Source: Leucobacter sp042726155
Lineage (GTDB): Bacteria > Actinomycetota > Actinomycetes > Actinomycetales > Microbacteriaceae
DNA: 64,000 nucleotides
Reading direction: 5' to 3'
Assembly: GCF_042726155.1 (NCBI RefSeq)
Contig: NZ_JBHXHV010000001.1
Location: 1,240,001 to 1,304,000, forward strand
Shown here one piece after another: positions 8,540 through 17,650 of this stretch. Positions within the stretch are counted from its first letter, which is position 1; every line of letters begins with the position of its first letter. The notes beneath the pieces are model-generated. The model saw nothing but the letters and a program-made list of their open reading frames with translations. It did no database searches and had not been told where the DNA came from. The position numbers were made by a program, and so were the translations under genes.

Positions 8540-8713
8540 GTGCTCTTCGCGAAGTTCGTACTGGTCGTCACGATCCTCGTCGTCATTGTGCTCGCGATCC
8601 TGATGCGGATTCGCGCCGCGAAACTACGCCGTCAGCGCGCTCGCGACGAGCGCCGGGCAGCGGCGAGACGAGCCGCCAGGTCGGCGCCGCAGAATCCTCG
8701 CGATCCCAGCTGA
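8540..8713 (+). CDS. small single-span membrane protein
   Basis: A 57-residue open frame starting at GTG 8540. It has one strong hydrophobic helix (about residues 5-22, rich in V, L and I), then a very basic Arg/Ala-rich tail, so it is predicted to be inner-membrane with a cytoplasmic tail. TAGGGT (8528-8533) lies 6 nt before the GTG, the same leaderless arrangement as neighbouring genes. Its promoter is back to back with that of the hydrolase. Function unknown; the size and composition resemble many small actinobacterial membrane proteins. Confidence 0.55.
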   Translation: MLFAKFVLVVTILVVIVLAILMRIRAAKLRRQRARDERRAAARRAARSAPQNPRDPS

Positions 8714-8743
8714 TTCGGCGCCACCGACGCTAGGATGCAGAGC

Positions 8744-9313
8744 ATGTCTGGTGGATTGATTGCCACGCTTGTCGTGGTCGGCGTTCTCGTCCTGTTGATC
8801 GGTTACGTGTGGGTCACGTACAACTCGTTGGTGACCCTTCGCGTGCGCGTCGACGAGGCGTGGAGTGACATCACTGTGCAGCTCAAGCGTCGCGCAGACC
8901 TCATTCCGGCGATCGTTGAGACGGTCAAGGGCTATGCGGCCCATGAGCAGGGCGTCTTTGAAGCGGTTACAAAGGCCCGCGCCGAGACGATTTCGGCGCA
9001 GGGTCCGGCCGAAGCGTCCACCGCCGAGAACCACATGCAGCAGGCCTTGAAGAGCATCTTCGCGGTTGCTGAGGCGTACCCGCAGTTGCAGGCGAGCCAG
9101 AACTTCCTCCAGCTGCAGAGCGAACTCGTCGACACCGAGAACAAGATCCAGGCCTCACGCCGGTTCTACAACGGCGGAGTGCGCGAGTACAACACGAAGA
9201 TCCAGGTGTTCCCGAACACGCTGTTCGCCCGCGGCATGGGCTTCACGGAGCGCGTCTTTTTCGAGGTCGAGGACATTGCCTCGATCTCGGAGCCGCCGCG
9301 CATTCAGTTCTAG
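8744..9313 (+). CDS. lemA: LemA family protein
   Basis: Predicted 189 residues. One N-terminal membrane helix is followed by the helical LemA domain, with the family's YNSLVTLRVRVDEAWSDI, LKRRADLIP and RFYNGGVREYN segments. LemA proteins are membrane-anchored helical bundles commonly encoded beside HtpX or TPM-domain proteins. Their exact role is unsettled, though some take part in envelope stress. ATG 8744 is favoured over ATG 8735 because TAGGAT (8731-8736) lies 7 nt upstream. The htpX-like gene follows after 12 bases, so the two form an operon. Confidence 0.93.
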   Translation: MSGGLIATLVVVGVLVLLIGYVWVTYNSLVTLRVRVDEAWSDITVQLKRRADLIPAIVETVKGYAAHEQGVFEAVTKARAETISAQGPAEASTAENHMQQALKSIFAVAEAYPQLQASQNFLQLQSELVDTENKIQASRRFYNGGVREYNTKIQVFPNTLFARGMGFTERVFFEVEDIASISEPPRIQF

Positions 9314-9325
9314 CCGGGGCGGGCC

Positions 9326-10198
9326 GTGTACCGGGCAATCCGCCGCAACAAGGTCAACAGCTTCCTCATCATTTTGCTCTTCTTGGGCATTGTTGGGGGA
9401 CTCGGATACCTCGCGGCGTATATCTATCGCTCGCCCGGCATCGTCATTGCCGTGGTGGTCGTTTCGGCGATCTACGCCCTGATTCAGTACTTCATGGCGG
9501 GTCGCCAGGCGATCTCGATGAGTGGCGCCCAGCGCGTCACGCAGGCCGAGAACCCGCGGCTCTATCGCATCGTTGAGAATCTCTCGATCACGACGGGTAC
9601 TCCGATGCCAGAGGTTTACGTCATCAACGATCCGGCACCAAACGCGTTCGCAACCGGGCGCGATCCGCAGCACGCGATGGTGGCGGCGACGACTGGCCTG
9701 CTTGATCTGATGACCGATCCCGAACTTGAGGGCGTGATGGCCCACGAACTCGGGCACGTGCGCAACTACGACATTCGCGTGTCAATGATCGTGTACGGCC
9801 TCGTCGTCGCGGTCGGCATGATCGCCGACGTGCTCGTGCGCATGGCATTCTTTGGGCGGAACAACAGTAATGGCAACCCGGTGGTGCTCATTTTCGGGCT
9901 CGTCGCGATGTTGATCGCCCCGCTCGTCGCGACGGTGGTACAGCTCGCGGTGTCGCGGCAACGCGAGTACCTCGCGGACGCTACCGGCGCCATGACCACC
10001 CGTCACCCAGAGGCGCTCGCAAGCGCGCTGCACAAGCTGTCGACGTACGGCCAGCCGCTGCAGCGTCAGCAGACGAGCATGGCTCACCTCTGGATCGCGG
10101 ATCCGCTGAAGCCGGGCATGGTGCAGCGCCTGTTCGCGACGCACCCGCCGATTCCGGAGCGCATCCGTCGCCTGCTTGACATGGGCGGCAAGTTCTAG
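9326..10198 (+). CDS. htpX: HtpX-like M48 zinc metalloprotease
   Basis: 290 residues, the usual HtpX length. Two N-terminal membrane helices (about 13-55) come before the protease domain with HELGH (H140, E141, H144), followed by the third zinc ligand Glu in REYLADATGA. Further hydrophobic segments lie between. HtpX cleaves misfolded or damaged membrane proteins at the cytoplasmic membrane. The start is GTG 9326. It is coupled to lemA, a conserved pairing. Confidence 0.93.
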   Translation: MYRAIRRNKVNSFLIILLFLGIVGGLGYLAAYIYRSPGIVIAVVVVSAIYALIQYFMAGRQAISMSGAQRVTQAENPRLYRIVENLSITTGTPMPEVYVINDPAPNAFATGRDPQHAMVAATTGLLDLMTDPELEGVMAHELGHVRNYDIRVSMIVYGLVVAVGMIADVLVRMAFFGRNNSNGNPVVLIFGLVAMLIAPLVATVVQLAVSRQREYLADATGAMTTRHPEALASALHKLSTYGQPLQRQQTSMAHLWIADPLKPGMVQRLFATHPPIPERIRRLLDMGGKF

Positions 10199-10262
10199 CG
10201 GGAACGCAGCTTCGCCCGGGCAGGCGTACTGTAGGAGGGTAGCCGAGGAGGTCGCCCACACC

Positions 10263-11789
10263 GTGTCCAACATGTTCCGCTCGCTCTCCGTACGTGATTA
10301 CCGCATTTGGTTCTTCGGAGCGCTGGTGTCGAACATCGGCGCGTGGATGCAGGCGACAACGCAGAGCTGGGTCGTGCTCACCGAGCTCACGGATACCAAC
10401 GCGGCCGCCGTTGGCACGACGATGGCGCTGCAGTTTGGCCCGCAATTGCTGCTCGTGCCGTTTAGCGGCGCCGTAGCCGATCGCTTCGACCGTCGTCGCG
10501 TACTGATGGTCACGCAGTCCCTGCTCATGCTGCTGGCCGCGGGACTCGGGCTGCTCTTGATTACGGGGCAGGCCGAGCTGTGGCACCTGTATGGGTTCGC
10601 GCTGGCGCTTGGCATCGTGAACGCGTTCGACACCACGTCACGGCAAGCCTTCGTATCGGATCTCGTCGGGCACAGTCAAACCTCGAACGCGGTCGCGCTC
10701 AACTCGGCCTCGTTCAACTCCGCGCGGCTCGTCGGCCCTGCGGTTGCCGGAGTGCTGATCGCCGTGATCGGCTCGGGCTGGGTCTTCATGATCAACGCGG
10801 TGTCGTTCCTCGCGGTACTCGGAGCGCTCGCCATGATTCGCACGCGCAGGATCACCCCGCCGTCGTCCCAGCGTGAGTCACAGTGGCGGCAGCTCTCGGC
10901 GGGGTTCAGATACGTGCGCGGCCGACACGATCTGCTCGTGATTTTCTCGATGGTGTTTCTCGTCGGAGCGTTCAGCATGAACTTTCCGGTGATCTCGTCG
11001 ACGATGTCGCTGGAGTTCGGCCGCGGCGCGAGCGACTACGGTTTGCTCTCCTCGGTGCTCGCGATCGGGTCGCTAGCAGGCGCGCTGCTTGCCGCGCGGC
11101 GGCCCTCGGCGCGGATGCGCGTCGTGATCCTCGCCGTGGGCGGCATCGGCATCATGAGTCTGATCGCCGCGCTGATGCCCTCGTTCTGGAGCTTCGCGGT
11201 AACGCTCGTGTTCTTCGGCTTCGCCATCTCGACGATGCTGACCACCGCGAACGGATTCGTGCAGACGACCGCGGAGCCCGCTGTCAGGGGCCGAGTGCTC
11301 GCGCTCTACATGGCCATCCTGATGGGCGGCACCCCGATCGGCGCGCCCCTCGTTGGCGCTGCGGCCGACGTGCTCGGCCCGCGATCAACGCTCGTCATTA
11401 GCGCGATCGCCGGCCTGATTGCGTTTGGCATCGGTCTCACGTGGCTGTTCTCGGAGCGACGGCTGCGCTTCCATCGTGACGGCACGCACGTCCGCGTCAC
11501 GCACGCGGGCCGGCCGGGGCTCGACGATGACCCTGGCGCGCAGCTTGAGACGCTCACAGCGCCGATCTCGGTGCTGCGGCGCGGCCCTGCGCCGATCATT
11601 GGGGCGGGGGAGTCGGTACCGCAGGAGGGTTCGACCGAAGCGATCTCCATTGACGGACTGATCGACGTAGCTGGCAAGTCATCGCGAGCACCAGACGAGG
11701 GTGACCACGACGGTGACGCCGACGGTGACATCGACGGTGACATCGACGGTGACATCGACGAGCCCGGAAAACGACGCGGGGCGCCTTAG
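10263..11789 (+). CDS. MFS transporter, EntS/MFS_3 type
   Basis: Predicted 508 residues with 12 membrane spans in the first 410 residues. The N-terminal segment (FRSLSVRDYRIWFFG) and the loop DRFDRRRVLM typical of MFS_3/EntS-like exporters are clear. Substrates of this group include siderophores and drugs; the actual one is unknown. GTG 10263 follows GAGGAGG (10245-10251). Unusual is a roughly 100-residue hydrophilic C-terminal tail that ends in a DGDI repeat (DNA repeat 11708-11763), probably cytoplasmic. It is convergent with glycerate kinase. Confidence 0.88.
   Translation: MSNMFRSLSVRDYRIWFFGALVSNIGAWMQATTQSWVVLTELTDTNAAAVGTTMALQFGPQLLLVPFSGAVADRFDRRRVLMVTQSLLMLLAAGLGLLLITGQAELWHLYGFALALGIVNAFDTTSRQAFVSDLVGHSQTSNAVALNSASFNSARLVGPAVAGVLIAVIGSGWVFMINAVSFLAVLGALAMIRTRRITPPSSQRESQWRQLSAGFRYVRGRHDLLVIFSMVFLVGAFSMNFPVISSTMSLEFGRGASDYGLLSSVLAIGSLAGALLAARRPSARMRVVILAVGGIGIMSLIAALMPSFWSFAVTLVFFGFAISTMLTTANGFVQTTAEPAVRGRVLALYMAILMGGTPIGAPLVGAAADVLGPRSTLVISAIAGLIAFGIGLTWLFSERRLRFHRDGTHVRVTHAGRPGLDDDPGAQLETLTAPISVLRRGPAPIIGAGESVPQEGSTEAISIDGLIDVAGKSSRAPDEGDHDGDADGDIDGDIDGDIDEPGKRRGAP
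11708..11763 (+). repeat. 12-bp tandem repeat inside MFS tail
   Basis: The unit GACGGTGACATC is repeated about four times (the first copies are variants), encoding an acidic Asp-Gly-Asp-Ile run near the C-terminus of the MFS transporter. The unit length keeps the frame, so copy number may vary without breaking the gene. Confidence 0.8.
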
Positions 11790-11824
11790 GGCCGGCGTGA
11801 CGCACTGCTCACTACGACCGCGAC

Positions 11825-12952
11825 TCAGATCGTGTCGGTCAGCGACCGCGCGATGTCCGCGCCGATCTCGGTGAGGTACGTGCGAGTGTCGCGGATGCTC
11901 GTCGCGCGATCGGGCGCTCGGTCGAGCACGGCGTAGCAATCGCTGAAGCCCGCGGCCCGCCACTCAGCTTCGCTGAGCGTGACGCGCCCGCACACCGCCA
12001 CCACCGGGATATCGAGCGTCGCGGCGGCCTGTTGTACACCGACGGGTGTCTTACCGCCGAGACTCTGGGTGTCGAACGATCCCTCGCCGGTGATCACGAG
12101 ATCTGCGCCAGCGAGGTGCGCGCGCAGACGGGTGAACTCGCAGACCACGTCGACTCCCGGGCGTTGCACGGCGTCGAGTACCGCCAGTGCCGCGAAGCCC
12201 ACGCCGCCGGCAGCACCTGCCCCCGGCGCATCGATGAAGTCGGCGCCGGTGCGTTCGGCCGCGAGCATGCGCGCGAAGCGGGTCAGGCCGAGTTCGAGCT
12301 GAGCGACCTCGGTAATAGTCGCGCCCTTCTGCGGCGCGAACACACTCGCCGCGCCCTGCGGGCCGAGCAACCCATTGTCGACGTCGGTTGCGAGTACGAA
12401 ACGTGTGCGCGCGATGCGGCGGTCGAGCCGCGTGAGATCTATGCTGGCAAGGTTTCGGAGGCTGCCGCCGCCGTCGGGGAGCTCCTGACCTGCCGCGTCG
12501 AGCAGACGCGCGCCGAGTGCCGAGATGAGGCCGGCACCGCCGTCGGTGGAGGCACTGCCCCCAACCGCCAGGATGATTGAGGTGACGCCACGATCCAGCG
12601 CCTGCGCAATCAGCTCTCCCGTGCCCCGCGACGTCGCGGCGAGTGCGTTGCGCTGTCGGGCGGGCACCAGCGAGAGCCCCGAAGCGGCAGCCAGTTCAAT
12701 GATCGCGGTCGTCCCCTGCAGTGCGAAAGCCGCGTCCACGGGGTCGCCGAGCGGCCCGGTCACCGATGCGCTGACGGCCGTGAAGCCGGCATGGATCGCG
12801 GGACCGAGCGTGCCTTCGCCACCGTCAGCCATCGGCACCACGCTGATATCGGCCTCAGCGTCAACCGATCGGACACCCGCGGCAATGGCGTCGCCGACGC
12901 TCTGAGCATCGAGAGCGTCCTTGAACTTGTCGGGAGCGACAACGATTCGCAT
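11825..12952 (-). CDS. glxK: glycerate kinase
   Basis: 375 residues matching the GlxK/GarK family: the N-terminal APDKFKDALDA, the VPMADGGEGT block and GGSASTDGGAG in the middle. It phosphorylates D-glycerate with ATP, feeding glyoxylate or serine-derived carbon into glycolysis. The ATG at 12952 is supported by TAGCGT (12964-12959, minus strand) 6 nt upstream, so a leaderless transcript is likely. It is monocistronic, with convergent and divergent neighbours. Confidence 0.94.
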   Translation of the reverse strand: MRIVVAPDKFKDALDAQSVGDAIAAGVRSVDAEADISVVPMADGGEGTLGPAIHAGFTAVSASVTGPLGDPVDAAFALQGTTAIIELAAASGLSLVPARQRNALAATSRGTGELIAQALDRGVTSIILAVGGSASTDGGAGLISALGARLLDAAGQELPDGGGSLRNLASIDLTRLDRRIARTRFVLATDVDNGLLGPQGAASVFAPQKGATITEVAQLELGLTRFARMLAAERTGADFIDAPGAGAAGGVGFAALAVLDAVQRPGVDVVCEFTRLRAHLAGADLVITGEGSFDTQSLGGKTPVGVQQAAATLDIPVVAVCGRVTLSEAEWRAAGFSDCYAVLDRAPDRATSIRDTRTYLTEIGADIARSLTDTI

Positions 12953-13085
12953 GCCCTCACGCTACCGCGTCCGCCGAAACTTCGGCGGTTATGCGATCCG
13001 CCGCCACGGCGCACGTTTGAGCGGTAGGCTGAGACAGTCCTGGCGGCAGGTCCGCCTTTTTACGAGTATGGAGCCATGATTCCCG

Positions 13086-14597
13086 GTGAGCGACTTCTTG
13101 TCAGCACAGACACGCACTGAAACGGACTCTCTCGGCAGTGTCGAGATTCCCGCTTCCGCATACTGGGGGGTGCATACGGCTCGCGCGCACGAGAACTTTC
13201 CCATCGCGCGGCGCCCAATTTCTGTCTACCCCGACTTCATTCGCGCGTTCGCGTGCGTGAAGCAGGCGGCGGCGCGTGCCAACCTCGAAATCGGCGCGCT
13301 TGACGAGCAGCGTGCCACGCTGATCGATCGCGCGTGCGAAGAGATCAAGACCGGCATGCTGCACGACCAGTTCGTGGTCGGCGTCATTCAGGGTGGCGCT
13401 GGCACCTCGACGAACATGAACGCGAACGAGGTCATCACGAACCGCGCGCTCGAGCTCGCGGGTCACGCCAAGGGCGACTACTCGTTCATTAACCCGAACG
13501 ACCACACGAACCACAGCCAGTCGACGAACGATACGTATCCGACCGCGATCAAGATCGCGCTCGCATTCTCGCTCGACAACCTGCTCGACGAACTCGGCCT
13601 GCTGGCGGAGTCGTTCGCGGCAAAGGGCCGCGAGTTCTCGCACATCATCAAGGTCGGCCGCACGCAGATGCAAGACGCCGTGCCGATGACGCTCGGCCAG
13701 GAGTTCAACGCATTTGCCGTGACCCTGCGCGAAGACATTGAACGACTGCGCGACGCGGTGACGCTGCTGCGCGAGGTCAACATGGGCGCAACCGCTATCG
13801 GCACCGGCATCAACGCGCCGAAGGGCTACAAAGAAGCGGTCATCAAGCACCTCCGCGAGATCACCGAGCTTGAGCTCGTGACGGCGGGCGACCTTGTCGA
13901 GTCAACCAGCGACACCGGTGTTTTCGTGACGTTCTCCGGTGCACTGAAGCGCAGCGCGCTGAAGCTCTCGAAGATCTCGAACGACCTTCGCCTGCTCTCC
14001 TCCGGCCCGCAGGCCGGGTTTGGTGAGATCAACCTGCCGGCTCGCCAGGCCGGCTCGTCGATCATGCCTGGCAAGGTCAACCCGGTGATCCCCGAGGCAG
14101 TCACGCAGGTCGCGTACTCGGTCGCTGGCGCCGACGTCACCGTGTCGATGGCGGTCGAGGCGGGTCAGTTGCAGCTGAACGCCTTTGAGCCCGTCATTGC
14201 GCACTCGCTGTTCCAGTCGATCACCTGGCTCGCTCGGGCCTGCCAGACGCTGCGGGTCAACTGCGTCGACGGCATCACCGCGAACGAGGCTCGCCTCGAA
14301 GACATGGTCTCGCGCTCGGTGACCGTCATCACCGCACTCGCACCGGTCATCGGCTACGCCGAGGCCGCGAAGCTCGCCAAGGAGGCACTCGCGACGAACG
14401 CGAAGGTCTCTGAGCTCGTGACCTCGCGCGGTCTGCTCGATCAGGCGCAGCTCGACGACATCTTGCAGCCGTCGAAGCTCGCGGGCCTCGCGCCCGAGAC
14501 CGACGTCATCGACGTCATCAAGGACGCGGCCGTCGCCGCTCCCGAAAAGGTCGAAGACGGTAAGGGTCCGCAGGTCACCAAGAAGCCCGCGAAGTAG
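13086..14597 (+). CDS. aspA: aspartate ammonia-lyase
   Basis: 503 residues of the aspartase/fumarase II superfamily, with the GSSIMPGKVNPV signature in the second half and HSQSTNDTYPT in the first. The latter, with Gln and Thr-Tyr, favours aspartase over fumarase. It deaminates L-aspartate to fumarate and ammonia. The start is taken as GTG 13086; the nearby ATG at 13076 is out of frame. Residues after about 480 form a Lys/Pro/Ala-rich tail longer than in the E. coli enzyme. A strong terminator follows. Confidence 0.92.
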   Translation: MSDFLSAQTRTETDSLGSVEIPASAYWGVHTARAHENFPIARRPISVYPDFIRAFACVKQAAARANLEIGALDEQRATLIDRACEEIKTGMLHDQFVVGVIQGGAGTSTNMNANEVITNRALELAGHAKGDYSFINPNDHTNHSQSTNDTYPTAIKIALAFSLDNLLDELGLLAESFAAKGREFSHIIKVGRTQMQDAVPMTLGQEFNAFAVTLREDIERLRDAVTLLREVNMGATAIGTGINAPKGYKEAVIKHLREITELELVTAGDLVESTSDTGVFVTFSGALKRSALKLSKISNDLRLLSSGPQAGFGEINLPARQAGSSIMPGKVNPVIPEAVTQVAYSVAGADVTVSMAVEAGQLQLNAFEPVIAHSLFQSITWLARACQTLRVNCVDGITANEARLEDMVSRSVTVITALAPVIGYAEAAKLAKEALATNAKVSELVTSRGLLDQAQLDDILQPSKLAGLAPETDVIDVIKDAAVAAPEKVEDGKGPQVTKKPAK

Positions 14598-14610
14598 GCT
14601 GACGCACGCG

Positions 14611-14646
14611 AAGGGCCGGTGGGAAGAGAACTTCCCACCGGCCCTT
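14611..14646 (+). terminator. intrinsic terminator after aspA
   Basis: AAGGGCCGGTGGGAAG, a four-base AGAA loop and its complement CTTCCCACCGGCCCTT form a 16-bp stem followed by TCTCGT, 13 bases after the aspA stop. Confidence 0.85.
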
Positions 14647-14691
14647 TCTCGTACGCGGGGCGCGTTGCGCGGTGAACGCCGCGCGTCTGGC

Positions 14692-15561
14692 TTACGCCTC
14701 GACGCAGTGCGAGGTGAGCGCGCCGATGCCCTCGATCGTGATGGTGACCTCGGTGCCGGGGCGGAGGTAGAGCGGCGGCTTGCGCGAGCGGCCAGCGCCG
14801 CCGGGGGAGCCCGTCGAGATGACGGTGCCGGGCAGCAGCGTGGATTCCTGCGAAATCGAAGAGATGAGCTGAGCGACCGTGCGAATCATGAACCCGGTCG
14901 TCGAATCTTGCACGCGCAGGCCGTCGACATCGGTGGTCAGGTGCAGCGCCTGCGGGTCGGGAATCTGATCTGCGGTGACGACGACCGGCCCGATGGGGGT
15001 GAAACCGTCGAACGACTTGCAGCGCGACCACTGCGGCTCCTGGAACTGAATGTCACGAGCGGTCACGTCGTTGATCGCGGTGTAGCCGAAGACGTAGTCG
15101 AGCGCCTCCTCAGGCGTGACATTTTTCGCTGCCTTGCCGATGATCACACCGAGTTCGCCCTCGTAGTCGACCTCTTCGCTGACGTCGCTCGAGAGCGGCA
15201 CCTCGCCGCCGTGGGCGCCGAGCGAGTTGGGGAAGAGCGAGAAGAGCACGGGGCCCGAATCGTTGTCGAGGCTGAGCTCGCTGGCGTGCTCGTCGTAGTT
15301 CAGGCCGACCGCCAGCACGATGGGCGCGCCGATTGCTGCCGGAGCGTACGTCGCATCAGCGATCGGGCTCCACGCCTCTGGGCTGGCAGCGGCTACCGCG
15401 TCGCGAACGGTCGCGAGTGCGTCGTCGCCCGCCTCGATCAGCTGCTGCAGCGTTTCGAACGGCTGCTCGAGTGCGCGCAGCGCAAGATAGCGGGCGTCGT
15501 CGTCAACAACAACGAGCTCCGGAATGGACGTCGGCGCAAGGATCAAGTGTGCGAATCTCAC
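14692..15561 (-). CDS. fumarylacetoacetate hydrolase family protein
   Basis: 289 residues. The C-terminal FAH domain (about residues 70-285) has the metal-binding acidic residues in EVDYEGELGVIIG and the segment GYTAINDVTARDIQ. Members hydrolyse or decarboxylate acylpyruvates and aromatic ring-cleavage products; the specific substrate is not evident. The open frame extends upstream to 16173, but GTG 15561 is the supported start: TACCCT (15573-15568, minus strand) lies 6 nt upstream, and the longer frame would cover the FKBP gene. It is divergent from that gene. Confidence 0.9.
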   Translation of the reverse strand: MRFAHLILAPTSIPELVVVDDDARYLALRALEQPFETLQQLIEAGDDALATVRDAVAAASPEAWSPIADATYAPAAIGAPIVLAVGLNYDEHASELSLDNDSGPVLFSLFPNSLGAHGGEVPLSSDVSEEVDYEGELGVIIGKAAKNVTPEEALDYVFGYTAINDVTARDIQFQEPQWSRCKSFDGFTPIGPVVVTADQIPDPQALHLTTDVDGLRVQDSTTGFMIRTVAQLISSISQESTLLPGTVISTGSPGGAGRSRKPPLYLRPGTEVTITIEGIGALTSHCVEA

Positions 15562-15684
15562 ATTGACAGGGTATCGGAACCCGTGACCCCTTGCGCGCTT
15601 CGAGCATTCCGTGGAATATTCGGGCGGTTTCCCTCTGGGCGAACTCGGAGGCGGATTGGCTGTGACATCAGCGAGAATAAAGTC

Positions 15685-16056
15685 ATGAGTGAAACCCCGA
15701 AGACGAAGCCTGAGATCGAGTTCCCTGAGGGACCGGCCCCCACCGAACTGCAGATCGTTGACGTCGTAGAGGGCTCCGGCGACGAAGCGCTCGCAAGCTC
15801 CACGGTCGACGTGCACTACCTCGGCGTCGAGTACGACACCGGAGAAGAGTTCGATTCGTCGTGGGGTCGCGGCGAATCCATCAACTTCCCGCTGCGCGCG
15901 CTCATTCAGGGCTGGCAGGTGGGCATCCCGGGCATGAAGGTCGGCGGCCGCCGCAAGCTCATCGTTCCCGCGGCTCAGGCTTACGGCACGTCGGGTGGGC
16001 ACCCGCTTTCGGGCAAGACACTGATCTTCGTGATCGATCTGCTCGGCGTTAGCTGA
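15685..16056 (+). CDS. FKBP-type peptidyl-prolyl isomerase
   Basis: 123 residues, a single FKBP domain: VDVHYLGVEYDTGEEFDSSW, FPLRALIQGWQVGIPGMKVGG and IVPAAQAYG are the usual drug- and substrate-binding segments. With no signal peptide it is probably cytosolic and speeds cis-trans isomerisation of Xaa-Pro bonds during folding. The start is ATG 15685. A strong hairpin terminator follows. Confidence 0.95.
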   Translation: MSETPKTKPEIEFPEGPAPTELQIVDVVEGSGDEALASSTVDVHYLGVEYDTGEEFDSSWGRGESINFPLRALIQGWQVGIPGMKVGGRRKLIVPAAQAYGTSGGHPLSGKTLIFVIDLLGVS

Positions 16057-16075
16057 TCCGCGTCTTTCTCTGTGC

Positions 16076-16115
16076 CTGAGGGCCGTTCGCACCCGCGAGC
16101 GGCCCTCAGTTGTTT
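16076..16115 (+). terminator. intrinsic terminator after FKBP gene
   Basis: CTGAGGGCCG (16076-16085) pairs with CGGCCCTCAG (16100-16109), followed by TTGTTT. It lies 20 bases after the FKBP stop. Confidence 0.85.
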
Positions 16116-16198
16116 CCGCCGTGAAATCTGAGTGACCCCGTGCGGTGGTACCGTTTCTGTGTTCAGGGAACACTCAGCAAGACGGAGAGGAGCTGCCC

Positions 16199-17650
16199 GT
16201 GTCAGAGGCGCAGCAGGTGACGAGCGAGCAGAAGCCCACGGGAACGTGGGGAGGGGTCGACCGCTACTTCAAGATCAGCGAGCGCGGCTCGTCCTTCGGC
16301 ACCGAGATTCGCGGCGGGCTCGTCACGTTCGTCACGATGGCGTACATCGTGATCTTGAACCCGATCATTCTGACGAGCGGCGCCGACGTTGCTGGCAACA
16401 CGCTCTCGTTCCCCGCCGTCAGTGCGGTCACTGCGCTCACTGCCGGCGTGATGACGATTCTGTTCGGACTCGTCTCACGCATGCCGTTCGGCTTCGCGGC
16501 CGGTCTCGGTATTAACGCCTTCCTCGCCTTCTCCGTGGTTGGTCAGGTGACCTGGCCAGAGGCCATGGCGCTGGTCGTGATCAACGGTGTGCTCATCGTG
16601 CTGCTCGCCGCGACCGGGCTACGCCGCATGATCTTCGACGCGGTTCCCGTGGAGCTGAAGCTCGCCATCACCGTCGGCATCGGACTCTTCATCGCCTTCA
16701 TCGGGTTCGTGAACTCCGGGTTTGTCACGGCCACGGGCAGCGCTTCACCCCCGGTTGGCCTCGGCATCGGCGGCTCGGTCGTCACCGTGCCGACGCTGAT
16801 CTTCGTGCTCACTCTCATCATCACCGGTGTGCTCGTCGCGGCCAAGGTCAAGGGCGGCCTGCTCATCGGCCTCGTCGCGGGCACCGTCGTGTCGGTGATC
16901 GTCGAGGCTATCTGGCATCTCGGCGCGAGCGTCGACAAGCCGGGCGGCTGGGGGCTTACGGTACCCGCGCTCGATGGTGCGCCGTTCGGTGTTCCCGATC
17001 TGAGCCTGGTCGGCGCAGTCAGCTTCGATCTCAGCCGCGTCGGCATCGTGACGATCGTCATGCTCGTGTTCACCCTGCTCTTCACAAACTTCTTCGACGC
17101 AATGGGCACCATGACGGGGCTCTCGCGCGAGGCAGGGCTGGCCGATGAGAAGGGCAACTTCCCGCGTTTGAAGTCGGCGCTCGTCGTCGAGGGCGTCGGC
17201 GCGATCGCCGGTGGCCTCACCTCGTCATCGTCGAACACGGTGTTCATCGAGTCGGGTGCCGGCATCGGCGAGGGTGCGCGCACCGGGTTTGCGAACATCG
17301 TCACCGGGCTCATGTTTCTGCTCGCGATGTTCTTCACGCCGCTGACGCAAATCGTGCCGACCGAGGTCGCCGCCGCTGCGCTCGTGATCGTGGGTGCGCT
17401 CATGATGGCGCAGATCAAGCACATCGACCTGACTGACTTCCGTGTGCTGCTGCCCGTCTTCCTCACCGTCGCAGTCATGCCGATGACGTACTCAATCGCG
17501 AACGGCATTGGCGCCGGATTCGTCGCCTGGGTGCTCGTGCACGCCTTCTCGGGCCGCGCGAAGCAGATTCACTGGCTGCTCTGGATCGTCGCGGCCGGCT
17601 TCGTGCTGTTCTTCGCGCGCGGACCCATCGAGGTGGCACTCGGCGCCTAG
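16199..17650 (+). CDS. NCS2 purine permease (AzgA/PbuG type)
   Basis: Predicted 483 residues with 12-14 membrane segments. The N-terminal FGTEIRGGLVTFVTMAYI and the FTLLFTNFFDAMGTMTGLS block identify the AzgA/GhxP branch of NCS2 transporters, which import adenine, guanine or hypoxanthine by proton symport. GTG 16199 follows GGAGAGG (16184-16190) by 8 nt. The last four bases overlap the convergent mog gene. Confidence 0.92.
   Translation: MSEAQQVTSEQKPTGTWGGVDRYFKISERGSSFGTEIRGGLVTFVTMAYIVILNPIILTSGADVAGNTLSFPAVSAVTALTAGVMTILFGLVSRMPFGFAAGLGINAFLAFSVVGQVTWPEAMALVVINGVLIVLLAATGLRRMIFDAVPVELKLAITVGIGLFIAFIGFVNSGFVTATGSASPPVGLGIGGSVVTVPTLIFVLTLIITGVLVAAKVKGGLLIGLVAGTVVSVIVEAIWHLGASVDKPGGWGLTVPALDGAPFGVPDLSLVGAVSFDLSRVGIVTIVMLVFTLLFTNFFDAMGTMTGLSREAGLADEKGNFPRLKSALVVEGVGAIAGGLTSSSSNTVFIESGAGIGEGARTGFANIVTGLMFLLAMFFTPLTQIVPTEVAAAALVIVGALMMAQIKHIDLTDFRVLLPVFLTVAVMPMTYSIANGIGAGFVAWVLVHAFSGRAKQIHWLLWIVAAGFVLFFARGPIEVALGA

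Noticed and set aside
15562..16173. Long upstream extension of the FAH-family gene
   Set aside because: It lies antisense to the FKBP gene, and a -10 at 15573-15568 marks GTG 15561 as the start.
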